This document shows, piece by piece, positions 1-9,600 of a stretch of DNA of 64,000 nucleotides (the first letter of the stretch is position 1; each line of letters starts with the position of its first letter). The stretch is taken from assembly GCF_004664715.2 (NCBI RefSeq), contig NC_051063.1, positions 110,060,829 through 110,124,828 on the forward strand, read 5' to 3'. This DNA comes from Peromyscus leucopus. Taxonomy: Eukaryota; Chordata; Mammalia; Rodentia; Cricetidae. Both the position numbers and the translations under genes were made by a program. The notes under the pieces were generated by a model. That model ran no database searches and was not told the origin of the DNA. It saw only the letters and a list, made by a program, of their open reading frames with translations.

Positions 1-1185
1 ATAAAAGATGTGAAAACACTACTCTTTCACTATTTCTATTTATGTACATCTCTCCTTGTTTATTTTTTCTCCCAGAAATATGCACTATCCTAACCTTTGT
101 GTTTATAATCCCTTCATTTTTTTGCTTTAAGTATGTGTGCTTTTATTCTTGAGCAATGCATTATTTACTTGGCTTTATTTTTGAGATTTGAAATTGTAAT
201 GTAATCACACCATATGCAATTATTCAGCAGCGAAAATGAAAAATTTCAGTTACACGTGATACCAATGATGAATGCTAGAAACATAATGCTGAATAAAAAA
301 AACAATTAGTAACAGCACATATACTATGGTACTATTTTTATTGTAGTACATTTTAATTACTTTTTACATATATGGTTTTCCTTCTGGGCTACACACTCCT
401 TGAGGAACAAATTCATTTTAAACTTCTGTTTATAACTTGACATTGCCCTTGACATTGTTTTGTCAATACATATTTGCTAGATTGATTTGGACCTATTAAT
501 CCACATTTATTCTGAGTTAAGATTACCTCTTGGATGTTAGGCTACCATCTGACAATTCTTATTTTGATTTGGCTCCTTATTTCAGTCTTATGTTTGTTCT
601 ATGTAATATACTTTGGCTAACCTATGTCCTTCCCTATGTTTAACTTTGCATTAGTCCTGTTTAGAGCCTTGCTGCTCTAGTGTCAGGAAGAGCAGGGAGA
701 TGAAATGTTTCCTATCTGTTTTTAAAGTGTAGGACTCTAGCTTCTTCTCTAATAATAGTCTGGTGTAAGCCAGTGTCACGAGTAAGAATAGCTCTGGAGA
801 ATGACACTGCCTCACCTCTGAGTATGTTCCTATGTGTTCAAGTTCTCATTCCCAATGACTGGATCCCTCCCTGAGCAGCAGCAGTAGCAGCTGTGCACTG
901 TAGTTCTCCTTGGAAGCAAGTCACATATGATACCTCTCTAAATTACTCACAGATAGCTTGAGTCACACACACCATCAGAGAGGTCACAAGGATAATCACC
1001 ACAAAGAACTAACCAGTACAAGAATTTCTTCTCACAGCTACCGTGAAGTGTTTAGCTTTTCTTGAACTCTCTCTAAGGCATAGAACTCAGTAGGTTTCAG
1101 CTAATATTTCATTTCTGAATGACTTGAGAAACAATAATGCCTTAGAAGCTAGGCTTTCTTTTGAATTCCTGCTTCATAAGTGAAT
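1..1185. other. AT-rich single-copy DNA, no feature seen
   Basis: No open frame of note, no recognisable SINE, LINE or LTR, and no long simple repeat. Composition is AT-rich, as in most of the window. It could contain old repeats too diverged to recognise by eye. Confidence 0.5.
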
Positions 1186-1187
1186 AT

Positions 1188-1245
1188 AGGTAACCCTCTG
1201 GAAATCTCATGGCCTCAGTTTCCTCATCTATAAATGAACACAGAA
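1188..1245 (+). mobile_element. MIR-like SINE fragment
   Basis: The wording 'cctcagtttcctcatctat' is the hallmark of the MIR core in plus orientation. Only about 60 bp can be followed before sequence near the solo LTR at 1317. This is an ancient mammalian repeat and the call rests on one motif. Confidence 0.4.
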
Positions 1246-1316
1246 CATCTATCCACCAATTTCCCTTACACATTCTGGCTCCTCAGTGAGTATTGGTCTA
1301 CTTTGTTGTCCACCTT

Positions 1317-1808
1317 TGTAGCGGGGATCTTAACAGGTCTTATTAATAAAATCAAACCTGAGGTCAGGTATTGGGGTGAATGCTGGAAGATCAGAGAAGC
1401 AGAACAAGCCACAGCTACCTCACCTCATCAATTTCTCAGCTGATCCTGTTTCCTTAGATTGGAAGCTTATGAGTCCTCATCCAGAATGAATCTCAGCTGA
1501 ACTATGCTGCTCAAAGTCTAAAAGCTTAACCAGCCAAAGTTTCTAGTTTCTGGTCCTCACGCCTTATATACCCTTCTGCTTTCTACCACCACCCCCTGGG
1601 ATTAAAGGCTCACTTTCTGGGATTAAAGGTGTGAGTCACCATGCTTGGCTATATCCTTGAACACATGGATTTCTGCTTCTGGAATGCTAGGATTAAAGGC
1701 GTGAGTGCCACCATTTTCTAGTCTCTGTATCTAGTAGCTGTTCTGTTCTCTGACCCCAGATAAGTTTATTAGGGTGCACAATATTTTGGAGAATACAATA
1801 CCACCACA
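1317..1808 (-). mobile_element. Solo ERV LTR, 492 bp, B1-containing family (copy 1)
   Basis: Read on the minus strand it begins TGTGGTGG and ends CCGCTACA, the TG...CA ends of a retroviral LTR. It is flanked by a perfect 6-bp duplication CACCTT at 1311-1316 and 1809-1814, which marks an integration site. It aligns along its whole length with the plus-strand copy at 61833-62324, also 492 bp. Shared blocks include the 'ggggtcagagaacag' segment, a TATATAAGG box, 'cagctgagat' and a terminal 'ttaataagacct'. The middle holds two stretches resembling B1 SINE starts ('cctttaatccca'). No internal retroviral sequence adjoins it, so it is a solo LTR left by LTR-LTR recombination. The family may be cricetid-specific, but I cannot name it. 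Confidence 0.85.
1563..1570 (-). promoter_or_regulatory. LTR TATA box (TATATAAG)
   Basis: On the minus strand the LTR carries TATATAAG in the context 'gggtatataaggcgtgagg'. The same box lies at the same place in the other copy (62069-62076). It would mark the U3/R promoter of the LTR. Present activity is unknown. Confidence 0.55.
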
Positions 1809-1814
1809 CACCTT

Positions 1815-2610
1815 TCTTCCTGAAGATACCACACAGATATAGTAGTTTTGTTAGTTCTCTCATTGATAGACTATGCAACCTCTATTTTTTTTACTCTCCC
1901 TCAAATGGAATGGTGTTTGCTGTCTCTGACACTCCAACTCACACACATTTTGAAAAATTATATTATTGAGTACACTGTGGGTTCTTCTGCCCACTGCTCT
2001 CCATTATTACTATAATTGCTAAGTAGTAGTCTTGACAAAGTTTCTAATGTGTTCCCCATTTACTATGGACACAGATTGGAGAGACAAATAGGAGAGACCA
2101 TGTAAGGAAGCATCAAATGAACATGACTGCAAACTAGGAACCAAGGCTAATCTTGAGAACTTTCCAAGTATAGACTGTGTCTTCAGGCAACCCACTTTAC
2201 CCTATAGTACTTATTATTTTTCCCATGGTACTCATTTTGTTTTCCATCTCTATAATGGAGCTAAGAGTGTTGTATCAAGTGTCTAGTCTAAAGATAAGAT
2301 GAAAAAAGCACATTAAACAATGCTTTAGAGACTTGGACATTTGCAGTCAATTGAGACATAATAGTTACTTAGTACGATGGCCCTGGATTCTCATCTATGT
2401 GTATCTGAGAAAATTACATCAGCAACTTGAGACAAATAAGCCAACACTCACATTGATTATTCAGTTTAATTGCTAAAGATATCCTTTATTAAAAGTACCA
2501 TATTATTCATTCCTCTTATTCAAATCTAAAAGCTGCAAGTTTGTGAACTCCATGAGAGGCCACCCTGTTTCCAGGTTTACTGGAATCCCTGCACAGTTCA
2601 TTGTGGGTAT
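1815..2610. other. Unassigned AT-rich DNA
   Basis: No recognisable repeat or credible coding frame. A TTTTTT run near 1886 is the only low-complexity feature. Confidence 0.45.
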
Positions 2611-2611
2611 G

Positions 2612-3020
2612 CCTTCTTTTTTTTTCTTTTACCATGGGTATTTTGCCTCTACCATTTCATGATGCCTGTGAAACCTCACAATGAAGGTAAGCACCTACTT
2701 TATTTAGATGATTCTATTTTTAGTCCAGAGTTAGGCTGAGATTGTTTATTAATTATCAGAGAGTAGTGGGTGCCACATCCAGAGAAGAGCTCAGTTGGGT
2801 TATCCCTCATTGCTCTATACTTGGACTCAACATCAATTTCTTCATACCCCCTTAATATCTGAGACTCAATATACATAGAATGGATGCGTTGAGGACTTTC
2901 TCTAATTATTTCTTGTTGAGGTTGGATAAAGTGTACTGCAGGATATCCAAGTTGTAAGTGACGGTCTGAGCCAAGGAACATTTGGGGGTGGTCAGCTATG
3001 CCCCCTTGCAAAAGGATCAT
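2612..3020 (-). pseudogene. Unrecognised 106-codon minus frame with downstream A-rich run, possible retrocopy
   Basis: A minus-strand frame opens with ATG at 3018-3020 and runs 106 codons to a stop at 2700. The product is mixed and mostly hydrophilic, with no membrane segment and no domain I recognise. An AATAAA overlaps the stop region, and an A-rich run on the minus strand lies at about 2612-2635, some 65-90 bp downstream. A long frame followed by a polyadenylation-type signal and A-run is what a 5'-truncated processed retrocopy looks like. The upstream side ends close to the LTR that starts at 3038, so the 5' end may have been lost there. No direct repeats were found. Alternatives are an ERV-derived fragment or a chance frame. 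Confidence 0.3.
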
Positions 3021-3037
3021 TCCAGCTGGGCTTGTGC

Positions 3038-3413
3038 TGAGGGATGTCCTTATGTATTCTGTGAATATATGTTGTTCCCATTAGTTAATAATTAAGCTGC
3101 TTTGACCTACAGCAAGGCAGCTTAGAAGCAGTCAGGAAATCAAAGGGAGAGGCAGAAAGAAGAAAGGCAGAGGCAGAGAGACATGAGCAAGCTGCTCAAG
3201 GAGCAACATGTAATGGGACACAGATAAAGCCACAGAACACATGGCAAAACATAGATTAATAGAAATGGGTTAATTTAGGATATGAGCTAGCTAGCAAGAG
3301 GCCTACTATAGGCCATACAGTTTGTAAATAATATTAAGTCGCTGAGTGGTTATTTTATAAGTGGCTGTGGGGACCTCCGGGCTGGGTGGGACTAAAGAGT
3401 TCTTCTGAATACA
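3038..3413 (+). mobile_element. Solo ERV LTR, 'TGAGGGATG...ATACA' family (copy 1)
   Basis: It begins TGAGGGATGTCC and ends GAATACA. It aligns with the LTR at 55722-56138 through the blocks 'aagctgctttg', 'aaggcagcttagaagca', 'acatggcaaaacatagatt', 'gggttaatttagg', 'gagctagctagcaag' and 'ggccatacagttt'. No internal retroviral sequence is adjacent, so it is a solo LTR. No clean target duplication is visible, and the end positions are inferred from the sister copy. Confidence 0.7.
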
Positions 3414-4095
3414 GGATTGTTTACTTTATACCACCTTAAGGAGATGTGGGAAGCGTTGCAAAGTCCTCACCTGAGTCTCCAGGCCCTTTACCATGTGTTG
3501 AATGAAAATCTGCCTTAATTCCACATCACCTTGGTGAGGGGCTAGAGTATATATAAATGAGGGAAGACTGGAGTGGACTACAGTGAAGGCCCAATGCCTA
3601 CTGGGAAAGTTTTTTCAGGTAAGGCCTGATGGGAAGGAGGAGCAAGCACATGTGTGTAAGTAACCCCTTAGCTAGACTCTGGGAAGAAGCCCAGTAAACT
3701 CATTGGTTCCCCAGACTGAACTCTGGCAAGATGATGGCTTTATCCTTGGGAACTTAGGAAAAAGGGTGGATGTTGATTACATCTTCCCCTTTGGAAGGGA
3801 TTTTAGCAACACGAGTTTATATATAAAAGAATGTGCTAGGTCATAAAAATTGATATAGTATTGCTTCAGAATTCACATTTAAAATCTCATACTCTCTGTA
3901 GTTATTTAACATACAGTATGTCAGCCCAATGTTGCAAATTTGTAAAGCTGTTTCTGGCACGCTGGTTTTTACCTGTCCCTGAATTTCTGGTTTTCTGATA
4001 GGTTAGAAAGTGATAGAAGTAATTACCTTATTCTTTCCAAATTTGTTTATTAAAAAAACTAGAATAGTTCTTGTTTTTTTCCTCAACCTTAATGA
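3414..4095. other. Unassigned DNA between LTR and microsatellites
   Basis: No coding frame or recognisable repeat. The stretch 3430-3780 is less AT-rich than its surroundings but shows no motif I can assign. Confidence 0.4.
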
Positions 4096-4098
4096 CAT

Positions 4099-4108
4099 TA
4101 TAATAGTA

Positions 4109-4149
<41 letters not shown>

Positions 4150-4150
4150 C
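4099..4150. repeat. (AAT)n microsatellite
   Basis: Roughly 50 bp of AAT/TAA units, imperfect at the left edge ('agtaatagtaat') and near-perfect further right. No SINE body is recognisable beside it. Confidence 0.9.
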
Positions 4151-4221
4151 AATATTTGGGTTTCTTCACAGGTAGAAGTAAAGAACAAATTAGAAAAAAA
4201 GTATATTAAACCATAACTAAA

Positions 4222-4222
<1 letters not shown>

Positions 4223-4295
<73 letters not shown>
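4223..4295. repeat. Compound (CA)n(TA)n microsatellite
   Basis: About 30 bp of CA followed directly by about 42 bp of TA. The TA half is self-complementary and could extrude as a cruciform. Confidence 0.95.
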
Positions 4296-4298
<3 letters not shown>

Positions 4299-4636
4299 GT
4301 TTAACTATATGTCAAACTGATGTCTCTTTTAGCAATTTGGATTATAACTGTCCAGAGGACAGTTTTATTCTCTTAGAATATTATATACAAAATACAAACA
4401 GCTTAATTATCACTTAGTATATTTGATAACAACACATTTGAGGTATTAAAATCATGACTTCAGCTTTGCTTGAGAAGTAAGTTGGATGTCTATAATAATT
4501 AAAAATGATTAGAGAATCACTTATGCTGACACTGATATTTTAAAAAACAAATTTTCAGTGCATAATAATGAAATTCTTTATGAATGTCGACATTGGTTTA
4601 GAATATGAATGATAGCAGTAATTGATTACATATAAG

Positions 4637-4650
4637 TGTGTGTGTGTGTG

Positions 4651-4693
<43 letters not shown>
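4637..4693. repeat. Compound (TG)n(TA)n microsatellite
   Basis: A short TG run followed by TA repeats broken once by 'tacatata'. It lies about 340 bp from the (CA)n(TA)n tract. Confidence 0.93.
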
Positions 4694-4696
<3 letters not shown>

Positions 4697-4699
4697 CTT

Positions 4700-5645
4700 T
4701 TATATTTTCTAAGATCTACTCACAGGAAGCATAGACAACTATGAGTTACTGATTACCTGAATGTTTAAGGGCCATGGGAGATTCACTGTAGGTCAGACAC
4801 TTACATTGAATGTAGCATTTCAGGTCCTTGGACTGAGACTTTTATTTTTATTTTTTCATTATGATTTCTATGGTGCTTTATGTAATCTTATAAACTAATT
4901 AATTTATAGTGTATTCTCATATAAATTATAAGTTCTTATTCACTTTTTTGTTGATGTTAAGAGGACATTCAAAGTAATTTATCATCATTATTGCATTTCC
5001 ATCTATATATCTCATTATACTTTGTTCTAAGTAGCCTTTCCTAAATATACTACTTGTTTTTATTCAATATATATTCTTTAGTGTTATGCCTTGGAGGTTT
5101 TCATCTTGCCTATCTCTTTTGTTCTCTGTATCCCATTTATTCAGCTATACTCAACAAATATTATATTGTTTGAAGAACATCTCAGAAGGTAACCTTAAAT
5201 ATTACTTAAATGACCTGATTATTATAACAAATTAAATATTCCTAGAAGATCCAAGCACTGAAAATTCCAAATGCAACTACTTAGCACTTCTCTTGAGAAA
5301 TTCCCTACCTAACAGGCAAACCTTGTTTTGGCCCTAGATGACTGACTGGAGACCTGGTTTTAGAATCATGTTCTTCACATTATGCTTGACTGACTATTGC
5401 ATCTGGAAGATGTTCCTCAAAAACAGTGTTTCACGGGCATAGTTTGGACTTATATACATATTAGGATTCACAGGCACACATAAGCATTTGATTCTCTATA
5501 GTGTCTCTTCAGAAAAGGACCAGTTAAGCTTGTTTAAGTTTCTATTTCCTTAAGCATATCAGATAAATCCATTTCTGGTATGCAACTCATCAGAAAATAC
5601 TTTGGTAGCACCATAACAGATGATGAATTTGGGAACTGTGCCTTA
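4700..5645. other. Unassigned AT-rich DNA
   Basis: No credible gene or recognisable repeat. Several A/T runs only. Confidence 0.45.
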
Positions 5646-5649
5646 TTTA

Positions 5650-6200
5650 TGTTTATTTTTAATGCTTGCTGGGTCTCTGCTCTGCCTAGGGCACTAGATG
5701 CAGAGACCCACAGCCAAACATTAGGCCGAGATTGGGGGAGTTCAGCAGAAGAAGTGGAAGAAGAATTGTAGGAGCCAGAAGGGTCCAAGAGAACAGGGCC
5801 CACAGAATCAACTAAGCTGGGCTCGTGGGGGCTCAGAGAGATGGAAGCAGCAACTATGGAGCCTGCGTGGGTTTGAGCTAGGTCCTTTGCGTGCATGCTC
5901 TGGTTCTTTAACTTGGGATGTTTGTGAGACTCCTAAGAGTAGGAGTGTGGGTGTCTCTGACTCTTTTGTCTGCTCTTGGAACCCTTTTCTTTCTACTTGT
6001 TGCCTCATCAAGCCTTGATAGGATAGTGTGTGCCTACCCTTAGTGCATCTTGTTATGCCATGTTCAGTTGATATTACTGGGAAGCCTGCTCTTTTCTGAA
6101 ATAAAATGGAGGATACAGGGGAAAATGGAGGTAGGGGCTGGGAGGAGTGTGGGGTGGGGCCTGCAGTTGAGATGTATTAGAGAAGAACAAAAAAAAGAGT
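5650..6200 (+). mobile_element. LINE-1 3' UTR fragment, 5'-truncated
   Basis: The stretch contains rodent L1 3' UTR wording: 'ggggctcagagagat', 'gtctctgactcttttgtctg', 'ggaagcctgctcttttctga', then a G-rich 'ggggctgggaggagtgtgg' segment and 'gagatgtattagagaa', ending in an A-rich tail near 6190. L1 ORF2 sequence is absent, so the copy is heavily 5'-truncated. The frames in it (5534-5896 minus, 5580-5771 plus) are incidental. Confidence 0.65.
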
Positions 6201-6354
6201 GAATAACTGAAATGAATATTGTGTGTTATTGACATATTTCTTAGATATGCCATTTCTCCAATGATTCTCATTTAAGGTCCATCCACATATCATACCTTCT
6301 ACACCAGCATTCATGTATTCTCTCTGTGTCTTTCTCTTTGTGTCTGACTATTGC

Positions 6355-6371
6355 TGTCTCTCTGTCTCTCT

Positions 6372-6438
<67 letters not shown>

Positions 6439-6441
6439 TGT
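6355..6441. repeat. Compound (TC)n(TG)n microsatellite
   Basis: A TCTC tract with a few TG interruptions, followed by about 20 bp of TG. The polypurine-polypyrimidine half can form triplex DNA and the TG half can adopt Z-DNA. Open frames here reading Ser-Leu or Arg-Glu are repeat artefacts. Confidence 0.95.
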
Positions 6442-6861
6442 ATGCCTCTCTCTCTCCTTCTGTCTGTCTGCCTTTCCCTAGCTCTACCTCAAATTTGAGA
6501 TATTTTTTTGTGTCTTTACAGCCTTTTAACATTAGAAGCCAGAGAACCGTCACTCACTGACCCCCCCCACCACCACCTATGCCCTATAACCAGACTCACC
6601 TGTTGCTTGTGATACTTAGCAGATTTATGTAGCCTCCTTGTCTATCCCTATCAACTCCCTAACATTTAGAGCCAGAGAACTCTTGAGTTTTATGTCATGG
6701 AGTAATATTCTGTGTACCAGAGATGTTTAGCAGTATCAAGTCCTCAGTTCACAGATGCCAGGTGCAAACTTCCAGTTACGCAAACTGAAAGATATCCCCT
6801 GAAATCCTATCCATTACTTCTGCTAACAAATTCTGATCAGGTACTAGACAGTAAAGTAAAG

Positions 6862-7070
6862 CACCACAGAGGTCAGTGGTTAAGAGCACTTGTTGCTCTT
6901 ACTAAGGAACTGCGTTCTCTTCTCTGCCACACATAGAAGTTATGAACCATCTATAATCCCAGTTTTAACAGATCTGATGCCCTCTTCCAACCCTTCTAGA
7001 AAATAAATGCATGTGCTCACAGACAAATTTGCAGCCAAAACATCAAAAAGCATACATTAAAAATAAATCT
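6862..7070 (+). mobile_element. B2-type SINE
   Basis: The tRNA-like head reads 'gtcagtggttaagagcac', followed by 'ttgttgctctt', 'aaccatctataatccca', 'tgatgccctcttccaac' and an A-rich 'aaaaataaatctta' tail. This is the order of parts in a B2 element. The start of the head is diverged. A B1 is inserted at the tail. Confidence 0.8.
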
Positions 7071-7073
7071 TAA

Positions 7074-7259
7074 GCCAGTGTTGGTGGCACATGCCTTTAA
7101 TCCCAGCACTCGGGAAGCAGAGGCAGGCAGATCTCCATGAATTTGAGGTCAGCCTGGGCTACAGAATGAGTTCCAGGAAAAGCACCAAAGCTACACAGAG
7201 AAACCCTGTCTTAAAAGAAAAAAAAACACAAAAATAAATAAATAAACAAACAAACAAAT
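7074..7259 (+). mobile_element. B1 SINE with A-rich tail
   Basis: The 7SL-derived body reads 'cctttaatcccagcactcgg', 'gaagcagaggcaggcagatc', 'ggtcagcctgggctacaga' and 'ctacacagagaaaccctgtc', followed by an AAATA/AAAC tail. The word 'aaatctta' occurs on both sides, consistent with a short target duplication in the tail of the upstream B2. The 'ggaaaagcaccaaagctaca' piece resembles cricetid B1 copies. Confidence 0.92.
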
Positions 7260-7274
7260 CTTAAAAAATATTAT

Positions 7275-7790
7275 ATCTCCAATCAGAAGGTCTTTGGTGG
7301 TGTTATTCATTCTTCCTGGTACCAGCTTCAGACCAAGAATCTGTGACTATACATGCCATAATCCCTAGAGGAGAATCTACTACTCTTATTCTACTAAATA
7401 GACATGCTATTAAATTGACTCTTAATGACTTGTTGTTATACATAGATTAATGCATCTCTCAGGCTCTTATCAGAGAAGCTTCTACTTGCAATAGATGATG
7501 AATAACACAGAGACTGATAACTGACCCAAGTGTGGAGGACAAGAGACTACAGAACACTCAGCCTTAAATGGGACTTCTATATGGTAAGTCCTCCTCCTAA
7601 GAATCAAGGATCATGTGCACTAGTTGGTGGAAAGAGTGCAAGAGTCAGAAGTGGTGGGTGAAAAAAAGGAATCAGTGTTTTCTGAGCACAGCAAGGCAGC
7701 TTCACATATGAGCACACTGTGATTGTGATAGCATTCACAAGGCCCAGGCAAGCAAAAGTCAGACCAAAACTTGAAGATAGGCAGAAGGAG
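7275..7790 (+). mobile_element. Lx-type LINE-1 3' UTR, left part
   Basis: The wording 'tctactactcttattctact', 'cttatcagagaagcttctac', 'gcaatagatgatgaataac', 'gaacactcagccttaaatgg' and 'gaatcagtgttttctgagca' follows the order of an old rodent L1 3' UTR. The copies at 26745 and 37905 share the earlier part of this order. The right part appears at 8125-8490 after about 335 bp of unrelated DNA. Confidence 0.62.
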
Positions 7791-8124
7791 TAACACAATT
7801 TTATTATTTAAAATGTACTTAATGCATTTATATCTAGTGCAGTTATATCTAATTTATATACCTAATATAAATACATCGGAGTTAAGAAACAGGCATGCAA
7901 AACAGAAATAATCTAGTGTGAAAAATGTAACTTGGACAGAGTGGAACACTTGTATAATATATTGATGACTATTCTTATTATTCATCAGTTTTTATTGTAA
8001 TTATTGTACTAATTTTTCTTCTTTGTGGGAATTGGAAAGGTAAAGCAATCAGAATCCTCTGCTCAATATTTCAGGAAATAGTGTGCGCAGAAACGTGAAT
8101 GGTGAAGATTTTGGTTGTTTCTCC
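7791..8124. other. Unrelated AT-rich segment splitting an L1 3' UTR
   Basis: About 335 bp of very AT-rich DNA between the two halves of an L1 3' UTR. It has no SINE head, LTR end or A-tail that I can see. It could be a decayed insertion, or the two halves could be separate L1 copies. Confidence 0.4.
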
Positions 8125-8490
8125 TGAGGTATATATTCCTGTGTCTAAGCCAGTATGGAGAAGAGAGGGAGATATGAAGTCCCACCCATAGCCAAGAAGC
8201 TTTTGGCAATTAATAGTTGCCAGAAGAGGGAGAATTAGTTTTCTTTATGAGTGCTGCCCCTGATGAGCTGATCAAATTCCAGTGAAAGGCAACATGTGCA
8301 AGAATATAAGGGCAGCAAAAACTGTACTTAATGGCTTAAGGTAAAAGAGAAAACAAGTTTTGGTGAATAAGGAAGGGGGAATTGAGCTTGGAGAAGTATG
8401 AGAGGAGATAAATATGATCAAAATACAGTTTATACAATTATCAAGAACCAATACAAATTTTCCCAAAAGAAAAAAATAAATAAATCACTA
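8125..8490 (+). mobile_element. Lx-type LINE-1 3' UTR, right part with 3' end
   Basis: It holds 'gaagtcccacccatagccaa', 'gaagcttttggcaattaat', 'gttgccagaagagggagaat' and the L1 end wording 'atatgatcaaaatacagtt', then an A-rich tail 'aaaaaataaataaat'. The parallel end at 38980-39025 reads 'aatatgttcaaaatatat'. Confidence 0.62.
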
Positions 8491-8495
8491 GTCAG

Positions 8496-9430
8496 TAACA
8501 AATCTCCATCTCTCTATGTAAACTTAAGTGTAGTATTTATAGTCCCTCATGCATGTTAGGCATCAGCCTACAGATTAGATGTCATTAATACATTTAATAT
8601 ATCAGGCGTGTTAAATGAACTAAGTTTAGACACAAGGAAGAGATATCTCAGGTGAAACAACTTACCACAAAACCCACCATGGCACCTGCACATTTCTTCC
8701 CACAATATTTCTTAAAAACATCTAAGCAAAGGGTTCTTATTGTTCTACCTTTCTACATCCCACAGGACCAATACAAATTGGAAAGAATTTGTACAATAAT
8801 GACACTAAAATTTGTTGAATCCTAGGAATATTCTCCAATATATTATATTTTCCACTCTGCCTTGGCTACACATTTCTATATTAGCATTACCTCTGTGCTT
8901 TCCACTTGTTCCTTAACTCTGGTGTATTTATAGTAGGTATGCAAATTAAGTGTAATTGTATTACTTAAGTGCATTATTTAATAATATAATTGTGTTAATC
9001 TTTCTGTCTGCCTTCAAGTTTTGGCATTTTACTATAATGCAAAACACATGAGCTTTTAGAATCCAAAAGATGTTAAGTTTAAATTCTGACTTCTTGCCCA
9101 AGGGTGGGTAGCATTTACTTTAGAAGCAAAACATTTCTGTGATTAACAGAAGGAATAAAGAGAGGAGAAACCAGAACCCCAACTATCTAGTAACTTACAT
9201 TCTACTAACACGGAAACAAATGTTGTTCAAACAGAGCTAACATCAAAGGCATACAGCATACAGGGATGACACAGAGATGGAAGAGTTGACTATCGGTTAA
9301 GCAGGGGATGGGGGTATCATTAGATGACACATGGTGCTTCTGGTGAAAGCCAAGATATACAATGAGAAGAATCTTACTTAGACTTTCTGAGTCTCAAAAC
9401 AAATTTCTGACAACTTAGTTTCATTTATAC
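8496..9430. other. Unassigned AT-rich DNA
   Basis: No credible coding frame, SINE or LTR recognised. Confidence 0.45.
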
Positions 9431-9434
9431 CTTT

Positions 9435-9600
9435 TCTTTTATTTATTATGGCAGGGGATAGGGTTCTACAATGCCATTTGGAGGTCAGAAGACAACTTGC
9501 AGGAGTCTATTCTCTCCTCTCATCATGTGGGCTCAGAAAACAAACTCAGGTCTTCCCTCTTGCTGGTAAAATCTTCATTCACTTACCCATCTTGTCAACT
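9435..9600 (-). mobile_element. tRNA-derived rodent SINE (B2/B4 class), minus
   Basis: On the plus strand it reads 'ggaggtcagaagacaacttg', 'caggagtctattctctcc', 'catcatgtgggctcagaa', 'aaactcaggtcttcc' and 'cttacccatctt', the reverse complement of a tRNA-derived SINE head and body. AATAAA-type tail wording lies at the low-coordinate side (9435-9450), as expected for minus orientation. The subfamily is uncertain. Confidence 0.65.

Noticed and set aside
5534..5896. 120-codon minus frame
   Set aside because: Lies within an L1 3' UTR on the non-coding side.
6311..6560. Open frames of Arg-Glu or Ser-Leu repeats on both strands
   Set aside because: Translations of the (TC)n(TG)n microsatellite, not genes.
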